Assembly (NCBI GenBank): GCA_031256795.1
Contig: JAIRPW010000032.1
Coordinates: 1-64,000, forward strand
Direction: 5' to 3'
DNA length: 64,000 bases
Origin: Zoogloeaceae bacterium
GTDB lineage: Bacteria > Pseudomonadota > Gammaproteobacteria > Burkholderiales > Rhodocyclaceae
The notes below the pieces were generated by a model, which was not told where the DNA came from, did not search any database, and saw nothing but the letters and a program-made list of their open reading frames with translations. The stretch's first letter is position 1. Each line of letters opens with the position of its first letter. This document shows positions 1 through 10,242 of the stretch, piece after piece. Both the position numbers and the translations under genes were made by a program.

Positions 1-2708
1 TTCGGCAAAGTGCTCTTAGCTAGGAATTTGCGCAACGATTCGCCATAGCCCGCCCGCATCCATTTGTTGGAAGTGATGAAACAAAGATGCGCCTTGTCAC
101 GAAGAAGTTGAAAACCGCGTTCGTAAAAAAGCGTATAAATATCGCCGGTGCGCTCAAAGGTTTTGAAGTCGGCATTTTTGTAGACATTGGCAAGTTCACC
201 TCCGTTGTTTTGAAGCTGAATGTAAGGCGGATTGCCCATCACAATGTCAAACCCCTCTTTAATGCCAAACATCCATTCCGTATCAAAAAAAGCAGAAGCC
301 GCGTTTTGGTCGTAAGGGTCCCAATGGGCGAGCTTTTCAGCTTCTTCGGCAAAAGCGATATTGGCGGATTTTGAAAGTTCCGCTTGAATGCCTTGTTCCA
401 AAGCGCGAATTTGGGCGTCCAGTTTTTCACGTTTGGGCTGATTGACGTCCACCCGCAATGGTAATCCGGCAGGGCGCGTGATATTGCCAAACATATCCTT
501 TTCTTCCGCCGTGCCCGCGACTTCTTCCCATTTTTCGGCGGACACGGCTTTGCGTTCCTGTTCGGCTTTAACGAGCTGATCTTGGTAAGTTTCAAGCCGG
601 TGTTTGTCAGGCAAAGGCGCAAGCGTTAAAAGATGCGCTTGAAGTTGTTTGCGGGTATTTTCATCGTCTTTGCGGAGACTCTTTTTCTGCGCTGTCCTGC
701 GGGCCGAAAAATGCGCGTGACGGATACGGCGAAGCTCTTCTTTTAGCTCGCGGGTTTTATCATCGTCCTCGTCCGCCCAATTTTTTGGCTTATGGATACC
801 GACAAGGGTATTCGCGGCCACAAAATTGGTTTCCAAATTGGGAAGCGGCAGAATGGCGTTATCCGCCTGTTCGTTATCCGCCTGTTTATTATCCTGTTCA
901 CAAACAAGCGAGATAAAAAAGCGAAGTTTGGTAATCTGTACCGCGATAGGCTGGATGTCCGAACCGTAAAGGCAGTTTTCGATAAGGTGCAGTTTGCGGA
1001 CATAATCCGGGTGCTCACGAGTTTCATCAAAAACGCGCCCCACGGCGGCAAGTTTTTGTTCCATGCTTTCGCCGCCGTCCGTATGAGTGCCAAGGGAAGA
1101 TTCACAGTCCTCCATCGCTTTTTTTATGGCAAGTGTTTTTAGTTGCGCATTCTTAGGGTCAACTTGCGCGAGGATATGCACCATCTGCTGGAGCATCCCC
1201 ATTGGGAACGCGCCGGAGCCGCAGGCCGGATCAAAAATCTTTGCGTTGAAAAGCGCCTCCGCAATCTCTTTGCGCTGTGCGTCAGTAAGGCGGTTTTCAA
1301 CGCCGGCATAGCTGGTGAGATTGCGGATTTCCTCTTCCGGCGCATTCTCAACGCGGGTTTTCAGATACGCAATAAGGCTTTCATCCACCATGTATTGAAC
1401 AATTTCTCGCGGCGTATAAAAAGAGCCGGTTTCCTTGCGGGCGGTATTGCGCGTTTCCGGGTTGAAGGACGCAAGCAGGTTTTCAAAAATCTGGCCGAGT
1501 AATTCCGGGTCAAGCGCAACAGCTTTATCAAAAGGAGTGTTTTCCTCCACCGTGAAATTGTAGGCGTTGAGAATGTGGAAAAGCCCGTGCGTTTTGACAG
1601 AAGATTTTTTGCGGTCACTGTCAAAAAAAACGGAAAGGTCAACCGTTTGCTCTTTACCAAAAAAAAGCTCGTCAGGCACGGCAAGACGGGGTTCATTTTC
1701 AGTTAGGTTTGAAAAGCAATCCACCCGAAGAGGAATATCTGTTTCAGTGTTTTTATCAAGATTTTCAAAAAGTCCGCCGTTCAGAAAGGGAATCTCGTGG
1801 CAGGTTTCGCAAAATTGTTGAGCGGCGTCTTTTTTGAAAAACCGCTTGTAACGATAAGCCGTGACACCTTTTTGCCCATATTTCTGAAATTCGCGAGGAC
1901 TTTCTTCCGGGTCAAGATTCAATGTGGCGAAAAAAAGGTTTTGGAGAATCGCCTTGTAATACGTGCTGCCTGTAGCGTCCGTATTATTGAGCCAGTCTTT
2001 CACAGTTTTTTCATCAAAAAGTTTAGCGGGAACAATGCCTTTTTGTTTCAAAAACCAAACAAAAATAAGCCTCGTAATCAGGCGGATGGTCGGCGTAGCG
2101 TTGCGGGTTTCTTTGTTTTTGAGTTCGGGAAGATCATCAGGCCAAACAACTTTTGTCAACGCCCAAAAATACCAGTCCTGTAATTCTGAATAAAATTGTT
2201 TGGAAAGCGCCTCAACAGAAAAGGCTTCATCAAGATTGGATTGAGAAATTCCGGCAGATTGAAGTTTGGCAAAACGCTCCACAGGTGTGCGGTAATTTTG
2301 CGCCTTGTCGCCAAACACATAGGTAAAGCGTCGCGGGGCAGTCTCCGCGCCTTTGATGTCGCAAATATAGGAAAAACGCCATTCGGCGGAGCCGTCTTGG
2401 ACAAAGACGGCAATGGCGGCATCGAAACCGTGGCCGCGCAGGAAGCGGTCGGCGAGAGCGCGCAGCCCGGATTTTCGGCGGAGGATAGAACCGCGTGTGA
2501 TGTCAAAGCGGAATAGCCCGACGCGGTAGCTGTCCGCCGTTTCAAATTCGCCAAGCAAGAATCCGGCTGCGTCGTCTTTTTTTTCCAGCAGGTCCGGTAT
2601 TGCGTAGAGTTTGCCCGCGCCAAAAAAAACATGAAGAAATTCCGTCCACGCGGCATCGTCAAACGGCGCTTGAAAAAGGGACTGGAGTTGTTCGCGGGTG
2701 TAGGTCAT
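1..2708 (-). CDS. Eco57I-like N6-adenine DNA methyltransferase, partial (C-terminus beyond window)
   Basis: One open frame without a stop runs from ATG 2708 to the window edge, giving at least 902 residues, so the C-terminus with most of the target recognition region is missing here. Visible methyltransferase motifs are the motif X stretch YTPREIV (about 431-437), the AdoMet loop FDPACGSGAF (about 492-501) and the catalytic NPPY (about 826-829), typical of gamma-class m6A enzymes of the Eco57I/PglX type. The long N-terminal part (1-400) is usual for these large enzymes. It begins 11 bp after the PLD-SNF2 helicase stop, with a GGGA-type ribosome site, so the two are one operon. Likely role is self/non-self marking in a defence system. 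GC content is clearly below that of the housekeeping genes. Whether the missing end carries a nuclease or is intact cannot be seen. Confidence 0.85.
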   Translation of the reverse strand, partial: MTYTREQLQSLFQAPFDDAAWTEFLHVFFGAGKLYAIPDLLEKKDDAAGFLLGEFETADSYRVGLFRFDITRGSILRRKSGLRALADRFLRGHGFDAAIAVFVQDGSAEWRFSYICDIKGAETAPRRFTYVFGDKAQNYRTPVERFAKLQSAGISQSNLDEAFSVEALSKQFYSELQDWYFWALTKVVWPDDLPELKNKETRNATPTIRLITRLIFVWFLKQKGIVPAKLFDEKTVKDWLNNTDATGSTYYKAILQNLFFATLNLDPEESPREFQKYGQKGVTAYRYKRFFKKDAAQQFCETCHEIPFLNGGLFENLDKNTETDIPLRVDCFSNLTENEPRLAVPDELFFGKEQTVDLSVFFDSDRKKSSVKTHGLFHILNAYNFTVEENTPFDKAVALDPELLGQIFENLLASFNPETRNTARKETGSFYTPREIVQYMVDESLIAYLKTRVENAPEEEIRNLTSYAGVENRLTDAQRKEIAEALFNAKIFDPACGSGAFPMGMLQQMVHILAQVDPKNAQLKTLAIKKAMEDCESSLGTHTDGGESMEQKLAAVGRVFDETREHPDYVRKLHLIENCLYGSDIQPIAVQITKLRFFISLVCEQDNKQADNEQADNAILPLPNLETNFVAANTLVGIHKPKNWADEDDDKTRELKEELRRIRHAHFSARRTAQKKSLRKDDENTRKQLQAHLLTLAPLPDKHRLETYQDQLVKAEQERKAVSAEKWEEVAGTAEEKDMFGNITRPAGLPLRVDVNQPKREKLDAQIRALEQGIQAELSKSANIAFAEEAEKLAHWDPYDQNAASAFFDTEWMFGIKEGFDIVMGNPPYIQLQNNGGELANVYKNADFKTFERTGDIYTLFYERGFQLLRDKAHLCFITSNKWMRAGYGESLRKFLAKSTLP
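857..886. repeat. Two perfect 15-bp tandem copies inside the methyltransferase gene
   Basis: The 15-bp unit CGTTATCCGCCTGTT occurs at 857-871 and again at 872-886, with a shorter degenerate copy following. On the coding strand it gives repeated Gln-Ala-Asp-Asn-type residues. Because the unit is a multiple of three, copy-number change would lengthen or shorten the protein without a frameshift. Confidence 0.8.
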
Positions 2709-2719
2709 TTGGAATTCCC

Positions 2720-5700
2720 TTAGAGGGTAGCGGGAACGTCCCGCTCCAGTTCAATGCCGTTTCGGGAGCGGGACGCTACCGTAAACGTTTCGGAAACAAC
2801 AATCACGGTATCGGCGGCTTCGCGTTCTGTTTCTGGAACGGCCACAACTTTGCGCGGGGCAAATTCATCGTAGAGCGCGGAGAGAATGCCGGGGAGCGCG
2901 GCAATTTGTGCCTCGGTGGGGTGCGCGGCAAATTCGCCTAATTTTTTGACAGCGGCATTAAGTTTTTTGGGAAGCTGGGTGTGAATGCCCGCGTCAAGGT
3001 CGTTGATAAGCGCATCAATTTGGGGCGCAAGCTGCGCTGGAAGCTGACCGCCCTTCACATAGCGCAAAGAGGCGCGGAGCACACTGGCTGCGGCGCGGGA
3101 GGCACGGTCTTTTGAAGCGGGTGCAACCGTGACGGCTTGGTTGCCGTGGAGGCCGCCGCCGGTATCGCCGTCTTGAAACGCGGCCAGCGCGGCGGCAATG
3201 TCTTTGTAATGGGTTTTGCTTGCGAACGAAAATGGAAGCGACTTTTCATTCACTTCGGCGCGTAGATATTTAACGGCTTCAAGGAAAGAGACAGGTTCCG
3301 GCTTAGCATTGCTCACGATATAAAACTGGATGCGCCCTGCCGCTTTGATGAAAGCTAGGGAAAAATTTCCCTCTTGTTTTGTGACCGAATTTGAAACCTC
3401 TTTTCGGATACAGCGAACCTTTACCGGAAAGTTTTTGATTCTTTCGTAATCCTCGCGGTGTTTGTGGAAAAACTCGCGGACTTCACGCAGTAACAAAAGA
3501 GATTCATCAACATCGTCTTTTACCTCACTGTTGAAAAGCTCAAATTGTTTGACAATTTCCTCATGAGAGAAAATTTGCACGTCCTCGCCTAGTGCGGATT
3601 GAAAACCCTGCATTTTAATGAGCGCGTTTTCGTATAAACTAATTTCTCTGTTCCCTTGATCCGACGGATAAAACATAAAATTGTGAATGGCAGCCGCCGT
3701 GGATCCAATACGATTTACACGCCCAATGCGCTGCATCAGGTGAGCAACATTCCACGGAGTATCATAATGAATAACCACATTGGAACGATGAAGGTTAATC
3801 CCTTCAGAAAGAACGTCAGTCGAAAGAAGGATGTTGTATTGATCGCCCTGTTTGTCTGCGGCAATGTTGGCGTCAAAAGACGTGCGGATTTTATCTTTCA
3901 GACGGTTGCGGTTTTCAGAATAAACACAAAGAATATCTTCGCGGTTGAGTTTTGTTTTTAGTTGCTCTTCCAAATACTTAGCAGTGTCCAGACTTTCTGA
4001 AAATACTACAAGTTTTCCAGAAGGGTTAATTGTTTTATGCAAAAGACGTTTTTGAAGCGCGTCAATAAATACATCTAGTTTTGGGTCAACATTAACGGTT
4101 TCCCATTGTTTTTCCAACGCTTCAAATACATCCTTGTCTGCACGAAGCATTGTTATAAAATCCGGGTTAAAGTCCTCTGCTTTGTATAAAAAGCCCTCTT
4201 TTTCATACCCTCGCTCATCAATGAGTTTGTCGATAATCGCGTCAAATTCCATTCCCTTGTCGAGCCAATTGCGAATATCAATATTCCGCACAATAAACAC
4301 TTTATCTGCCGCAAACATTGCCAGTATCTGCTTAATGCCACGTAGCGCGTTAGCAATGGAACAACGAAATGCAGGGAAAGAGCTTTCCAGCCGCTTCACC
4401 ATCAGTGTGCGATAAAGTTTATGGAGCGCCGCCGCGACTTGGTCTGCCTTTTCATAGCGATTTTTGAATTCTGGTTTAAGAAATTCAATCGCACGATAAC
4501 GAGCGTAATAGATAGGCACAGCATCAGATGGGAGAGGGTTTCCAAAAGCCTCAAGCATATCTTGATAGTTCGCGTCGCCCGTCAAAAACCAAAGCGTTTT
4601 TAATAGGAGAATTTCAAGTTCCGGCATGAGTTTGTAATTGAGAATTTCCGGTTTTGAGACTATTGGAAATACAATGCCTTGCTTATCTAAGTCCGCCTTA
4701 TAATCCGTAGATTTTAGAATATTTTGACGTGTCCGCCGTACAGTAATCCGTTCCAGTAAATCGCGGCGGATTTTTTCATAAATTAAGTCGATTTTTTGGA
4801 TGTCAAATTTTTCTGAATCGTGACGTCTGCGCATGGCATCTTTATAACGCTTGGAAAGCGGCGCAAAAAACTCGTTGATGTTTTGGATATTTTCTATTGT
4901 TGGGCGGGCAGAGTCCTGAAAGAGCAGAATTTGCCAGCGAATGTCGTCCGGCTCGTTGTTGATGGCTGTCGCGGAGAGAAGCATTACTTTTTTGCGCGAG
5001 CCGTGCGTCTCACCAAGATTGCCGTGATGTCTACGCGGCGCTTTGCAGATTTTTTGCAAATCATTAAAACGCTCACTATTGTTATGGCGAAAATTGTGTG
5101 ATTCATCCACAATAATAAGGTCAAATTCTTCTTTGGCGTGATAGTGCCCCCTTTCTTCCAAGAGTTTGGGAAGGCTGCCGTTGCTGATAAATTGCGTGTG
5201 GCGTGTCAGCGAAAAACTTTTGAAAGTTTCTTTCCAGTTTTCCTCTACCGCAATCGGATAAACAACAAGAATTTTTGTCTGCCGCCCGTTTGCCTCAACA
5301 AAGCGGCGGGCAATCATGGCGGCCACCACGGTTTTGCCCAAACCGACCACATCGGCGAGAAAAAAACCGTTATGGCGGCAAAGCATTTGATAGCCCTGAA
5401 TCACGGCGTCGCGCTGATAAGAAAAATCCTTGAAACCCTCTGGCAACGAAAGAGAAAAAGAATCTTCCACTTGTTCGCCAAAGGTATCAATTAGCACCTT
5501 CATATAGAGTTCAAAGGGCGTTGGCTGAATACCGAGGTGCGTTTTAGCAAAAGGCGCGGCAATGTCATCCGGTGAAAGCGGGACACCTTCTTCCCAAAGT
5601 TTATCGAATTCGCTTTTACAATAAGCAACGTCGTTATAGTCTTTCATGGCGACGTTGAGTTCATATTGCGGCGCACGGATAAGCCCGAGACCGGCGTCAG

Positions 5701-6178
5701 TCAAATTGGACGAACCCATGATGACCCAGCCATCTGAATGTTCCGTATGGTTTTCGGGGAGGCATAAATAAAATTTGGCGTGAAGCGTTTTTGAGGCATG
5801 AATACGCATTTCGAGACGCCCGCATTTCACGTCATCAATGAACTGAAGAATGCCGTGTTCAATTTCATTGGCGTAATTGGCGTCGCGGATGTCGTCAATA
5901 AACGATTGGGTATAAATTTGTTTGGCTTGTTCCGGGTTGCCGAACCAGAGTTCTGATTTATCGTGCCGACGAAAAACGTTGTCGATGTTAATGCCGACAA
6001 GAATTTGTATTTTCCGAACATTCCCCAGTTTCTCGCGTAGTTTGAAATAGCCGGAGGAACGGAAATATCCTGATACCGCGAGAAACGAATGAAATGCCGC
6101 GCCCATGCCTTCGGCGATTCCGGAAAATTTGGCGAAAAGCGTATTGTCGTCAGAATTATTAAAGAATTTGCTGTTCAT
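2720..6178 (-). CDS. PLD-SNF2 family helicase, putative defence protein
   Basis: The 1152-aa protein has two parts. Residues about 20-200 form a phospholipase D-like domain with HAKFYL (H133, K135) and GSSNLT (155-160), the kind found in PLD nucleases. Residues about 250-900 are an SNF2/DEAD helicase core: Walker A DVVGLGKT (276-283), DESH box (358-361), a LLSAT motif III, and a C-terminal motif VI reading LMQRIGRVNRIGS. The family is ATP-driven DNA translocation. The PLD domain could supply the nuclease activity that the neighbouring methyltransferase lacks (inference). ATG 6178 starts the frame; the methyltransferase begins 11 bp after its stop. Low GC and isolation between housekeeping genes suggest acquisition by transfer. 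The last codons overlap a palindromic repeat (see 2726-2780). Related helicase-methylase pairs are seen in DISARM-like loci, but no drmA or drmB is visible here. Confidence 0.85.
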   Translation of the reverse strand: MNSKFFNNSDDNTLFAKFSGIAEGMGAAFHSFLAVSGYFRSSGYFKLREKLGNVRKIQILVGINIDNVFRRHDKSELWFGNPEQAKQIYTQSFIDDIRDANYANEIEHGILQFIDDVKCGRLEMRIHASKTLHAKFYLCLPENHTEHSDGWVIMGSSNLTDAGLGLIRAPQYELNVAMKDYNDVAYCKSEFDKLWEEGVPLSPDDIAAPFAKTHLGIQPTPFELYMKVLIDTFGEQVEDSFSLSLPEGFKDFSYQRDAVIQGYQMLCRHNGFFLADVVGLGKTVVAAMIARRFVEANGRQTKILVVYPIAVEENWKETFKSFSLTRHTQFISNGSLPKLLEERGHYHAKEEFDLIIVDESHNFRHNNSERFNDLQKICKAPRRHHGNLGETHGSRKKVMLLSATAINNEPDDIRWQILLFQDSARPTIENIQNINEFFAPLSKRYKDAMRRRHDSEKFDIQKIDLIYEKIRRDLLERITVRRTRQNILKSTDYKADLDKQGIVFPIVSKPEILNYKLMPELEILLLKTLWFLTGDANYQDMLEAFGNPLPSDAVPIYYARYRAIEFLKPEFKNRYEKADQVAAALHKLYRTLMVKRLESSFPAFRCSIANALRGIKQILAMFAADKVFIVRNIDIRNWLDKGMEFDAIIDKLIDERGYEKEGFLYKAEDFNPDFITMLRADKDVFEALEKQWETVNVDPKLDVFIDALQKRLLHKTINPSGKLVVFSESLDTAKYLEEQLKTKLNREDILCVYSENRNRLKDKIRTSFDANIAADKQGDQYNILLSTDVLSEGINLHRSNVVIHYDTPWNVAHLMQRIGRVNRIGSTAAAIHNFMFYPSDQGNREISLYENALIKMQGFQSALGEDVQIFSHEEIVKQFELFNSEVKDDVDESLLLLREVREFFHKHREDYERIKNFPVKVRCIRKEVSNSVTKQEGNFSLAFIKAAGRIQFYIVSNAKPEPVSFLEAVKYLRAEVNEKSLPFSFASKTHYKDIAAALAAFQDGDTGGGLHGNQAVTVAPASKDRASRAAASVLRASLRYVKGGQLPAQLAPQIDALINDLDAGIHTQLPKKLNAAVKKLGEFAAHPTEAQIAALPGILSALYDEFAPRKVVAVPETEREAADTVIVVSETFTVASRSRNGIELERDVPATL
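2726..2780. repeat. Palindromic REP-like element at the 3' end of the helicase gene
   Basis: The left arm AGCGGGA-ACG-TCCCGCT is itself a hairpin. The right arm GGAGCGGGACGCTACC is the reverse complement of the outer parts of the left arm (GGTAGCG plus TCCCGCTCC). The element lies inside the reading frame and encodes part of the final residues of the helicase. I saw no second copy in the window. Confidence 0.6.
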
Positions 6179-6277
6179 GGCAGAGCTTTCATCATCGCAA
6201 GCGGAACAGCAAAGCCAAAAAGGTATGCGCGAAAAAATATCTTTTGTTGAATTTTACTCGCTGATTTTAATTTGAAA

Positions 6278-6290
6278 GCGCCAGCGGCGC
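6278..6290 (-). terminator. Weak hairpin downstream of serS
   Basis: GCGCC-AGC-GGCGC can form a 5-bp stem. On the minus strand it is followed by TTTCAAATT, a poor U tract. It could end the serS transcript before the helicase gene. The rest of 6179-6348 is AT-rich and holds no gene I can support. Confidence 0.3.
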
Positions 6291-6348
6291 GATCAAGAAC
6301 GCAGTCTCGCAAACAAAGTGAGGAAGTATTTTTACCTCTCATCGTTCA

Positions 6349-7722
<1,374 letters not shown>

Positions 7723-7735
7723 TCACTCTGAACTT

Positions 7736-8293
7736 ATGAAAACCGCACAGGAACTCCGCTCTGGAAACGTCATCATGGTCGGCAACGACCCGCTGGTGGT
7801 GCAGAAAACCGAATACAACAAGTCTGGCCGCAACGCCGCCGTGGTCAAGATGAAACTGAAGAATCTGCTTTCCGGCTCCGCCTCTGAGGCCGTCTACAAA
7901 GCTGACGATAAATTTGAACTGATCCAGCTTGACCGCAAGGAAGTCACGTATTCTTACTTCGCCGACCCCATGTATGTGTTCATGGACGCGGAATACAACC
8001 AATACGATATTGAGGCGGACAACATGACCGACGCGCTGAAATATCTGGAGGACGGAATGCCCTGCGAGGTGGTGTTCTATAACGAACGCGCCCTTTCCGT
8101 GGAATTGCCGACCTCAGTTGTGCGCGAGGTGATCTATACCGAACCCGCCGTCAAGGGCGACACTTCCGGCAAGGTAATGAAGCCCGCGCGGCTCGCCACC
8201 GGGTTTGAGCTGGCCGTGCCTGCCTTCGTCGAAATTGGCGACAAAATCGAAATTGATACCCGCACCGACGAATACCGTAACCGCGTGAAATAA
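7736..8293 (+). CDS. efp: Elongation factor P
   Basis: Translation factor that relieves ribosome stalling at proline runs; 185 aa, normal length, with the KOW-like N-terminal domain and two OB domains ending in the conserved IDTRTDEY region. The start ATG 7736 gives [10 protein letters not shown], the usual N-terminus; the longer frame upstream is not conserved. The tip of the N-terminal loop reads KSGRNAAV with Arg at position 32. In the known family this marks the EarP type, in which Arg32 is rhamnosylated, rather than the Lys34 beta-lysylated EpmA type. The earP gene, often next to efp, is not in this window, so it should be elsewhere in the genome. Confidence 0.97.
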   Translation: MKTAQELRSGNVIMVGNDPLVVQKTEYNKSGRNAAVVKMKLKNLLSGSASEAVYKADDKFELIQLDRKEVTYSYFADPMYVFMDAEYNQYDIEADNMTDALKYLEDGMPCEVVFYNERALSVELPTSVVREVIYTEPAVKGDTSGKVMKPARLATGFELAVPAFVEIGDKIEIDTRTDEYRNRVK

Positions 8294-8647
8294 AGGCCCA
8301 TCGCCGCCGAATGCGTGAGAGGGCAATCGGGATGGTTGCCCTGCTTTGGGCTCGGCGGAACTTTGATGGGAAACGTCACGGCCTGCGCCAGACCTGCGAT
8401 TTGCCGCACAAGATTCATGCGAAACCTGCTTTTCGTTACATGCGAAATGTGCGTTTCGTGAAGCGCGATTTGACGCTTTCAATAAAACGCCCGTTATGAA
8501 TCACACCTATCCACGCGCCATTGAGGGCTATTTGGGACTTCTGCTCCGCGACTTACCCGCCGCGCCGCGTTATCCGTGAAAACACGGACAAAGAGAGAAT
8601 ATGCCGGGTTTACCCCGACGATAGATTTTCTCTGCGCCCCGGAAAGC
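8294..8647. other. Intergenic stretch between efp and the rarA 3' fragment
   Basis: Holds nested inverted repeats just after efp (8297-8370). After that I see no convincing gene, RNA or promoter. It is the convergent gap between efp (plus) and the rarA remnant (minus). Confidence 0.5.
8297..8370 (+). terminator. Nested inverted repeats after efp, probable terminator
   Basis: Outer arms CCCATC and CCGCCGA (8297-8310) pair with TCGGCGG and GATGGG (8352-8370). An inner stem AGGGCAA/TTGCCCT spans 8320-8342. There is only a short T run, so factor-independent termination is plausible but not certain. Confidence 0.35.
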
Positions 8648-9346
8648 TCAAGGCTTGTTTTTACCGTTTCCCCGCCGCGTTTCCGCCATATCCAGTTCGC
8701 GCAGATGGCGTAGTTTTTCCCCGATTTTCCCTTCCAGTCCGCGCGGCGTGGGGCGATACCAATTCGGTTCTTGCATTCCTTCGGGAAGATAGCTTTCGCC
8801 CGCCGCGTAAGCCTCGGGTTCGTCGTGCGCGTAGCGGTAGGTTTTCCCGTATCCCAGCGTTTTCATGAGTTTTGTTGGCGCGTTGCGCAGATGTTCGGGG
8901 ACGGGGCGGCTTTTATCCTGCGCGACAAAGGCGCGCGCCTGATTCCAGGCCATGTAGCCCGCGTTGCTCTTCGGCGCGACCGCCAGATACAGAACGGCTT
9001 CGGCCAGCGCCAGCTCGCCTTCCGGAGTTCCCAGACGCTCATAGGTTTCCGCCGCCGCGAGCGCGATCTGCGCCGCGCGCGGATCGGCCAAACCAATATC
9101 CTCCCAGGCCATGCGCAGAACGCGGCGCGCGAGATAACGGGGATCCGCGCCGCCGTCCAGCATTCTGGAAAACCAGTACAGCGCCGCGTCCGGACTGGAG
9201 CCGCGCACGGACTTGTGCAGGGCGGAAATTTGATCGTAAAAAGCGTCGCCGCCCTTGTCGAAACGGCGGGGGCTTTCCGTGAGCGCGGCGGCGGCGAACG
9301 CCTCGTCTATTTCCGTAAGTCCGGCGCTTTGCGCGGCGACCGTTAG
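8648..9346 (-). pseudogene. rarA: 3' fragment of the native rarA, cut off by the island
   Basis: This encodes the C-terminal half of a RarA/MgsA ATPase (clamp-loader-like, replication-fork recombination). It covers roughly the last 230 residues, from the region around AAQSAGLTEIDEAF through the conserved stretches HLRNAPTKLMK, YRYAHDEPEAYAAG and RGLEGKIGEKL. It lacks the ATPase core and any sensible start; the frame runs into island sequence at about 9343-9358. GC and codon choice match the surrounding chromosome. Compared with the intact island copy, it resumes at about residue 212, so about 94 codons of the native gene (from Walker B to the sensor 2 arginine region) were lost at insertion. 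On its own this piece should be non-functional. Confidence 0.9.
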
Positions 9347-9359
9347 TATTAGTCTCAAT

Positions 9360-10148
9360 GTTGGCTATCAGATATTGCAAGGCAACATCACCAACAGGCA
9401 GCAGCTTTGTGATTACTTGGAGAATTTTGGAGAAATTACCAGAATCAATGAAAAATTCATTTCATTGAAGGTCAATGAATCACAGAAGGCTTTCCGCTTG
9501 AAGGGGCCTGCTTATGAAGATGGAGCAGACTTCAAGCAGTTAAAAGATGAATTTCTCACCAAAGGGGCTGACTACAGAAAGCAGCTTAATGATGCTGACT
9601 TTCAGAAAGTTCGTGACACTCTCAAAAGATTGACTGATTCAAGAAGAGATTTTCATCAGAAGCTGATTGCCAAGCCAATGTCTGACAGAAGCAATAGCAA
9701 TCGCATATATAGACCCAAAACCACTGTCAAGCAGCCTACCCCTTCTAAAGAGGTTCAGCAGCCGCAGAAGGTTAAGGAAGCACCTGCCCAAGTCCAATCT
9801 ATTGCACAGCCTCAGCAGCCTTCTATGTCTCGTATAGAGCCCACCAGCAGCAGCAAGCAGCAGTCACCACCAACCAACACACAGCAGGCCAAAGAAGCAC
9901 CTTCTTCAACCTCTATGCCGTCAATGGGCAGCAGTGCAGATAGTTCAGTTGGTGGACTTCGTTCTCAACTGGCTGATCTCATGAGCCAGATTGCCAATGC
10001 GAGGAATCCAGCCAAAGCAGCCGCATTGAAAGCCAGAGCCACACAGATTGAAAATCAGATTGGTGTAGCAGTAGCAGCCGAAAGAATCAGGAAGCTCAAA
10101 GAATCAGAACGATTCAATGGCACGAGTGGCAAGAAGATGAAACTCTGA
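9360..10148 (+). pseudogene. 5'-truncated MobA-type relaxase, C-terminal remnant
   Basis: From about 9360 the frame encodes about 262 residues. The first part (GNITNRQQLCDYLENFG, then FISLKV and KAFRLKGPAYEDG) resembles the region that follows the nuclease domain in MobA-type plasmid relaxases. A Gln/Pro/Ser-rich linker follows, then a short Ala/Arg-rich helical tail. The catalytic relaxase domain (Tyr and His triad) is absent because the gene is cut at the island edge. An ATG at 9255 allows a frame that starts antisense within the native rarA fragment, but those first residues look fortuitous. Assignment rests on my recognition of the motif, with no database check. It indicates a plasmid origin of the island. 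Confidence 0.6.
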
Positions 10149-10167
10149 TCCTTCCTACTTCATTTTC

Positions 10168-10184
10168 GTGAATGGATCATTCAC
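10168..10184. repeat. 17-bp inverted repeat
   Basis: GTGAATG-GAT-CATTCAC, perfect 7-bp arms, flanked by TTTT on the left and AAAA on the right so that the stem can extend with one mismatch. It lies just after the relaxase remnant and may act as its terminator or as a protein site. Confidence 0.6.
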
Positions 10185-10207
10185 AAAAATAAAGCAGGCC
10201 CATGAAA

Positions 10208-10227
10208 AAAGCACCCGAAGGTGCTTT
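10208..10227. terminator. Bidirectional terminator between relaxase remnant and endonuclease gene
   Basis: AAAGCACC-CGAA-GGTGCTTT: 8-bp perfect stem with a stable CGAA-type loop and A/T runs at both ends. It sits 15 bp after the endonuclease stop and can end the rarA-M-R operon. Confidence 0.75.
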
Positions 10228-10242
10228 CCATGCGACTCAATT

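Noticed and set aside
2720-6178. Assignment of the helicase-methylase pair to DISARM
   Set aside because: The defining drmA and drmB genes are absent from the visible part; only a general resemblance in helicase and methyltransferase type remains.
9255-9359. Possible start of the relaxase-like frame at ATG 9255, giving a 297-aa chimera
   Set aside because: The first 34 residues are antisense to the native rarA fragment and low in complexity; relaxase-like sequence begins only at about 9360, so the gene was annotated as truncated there.
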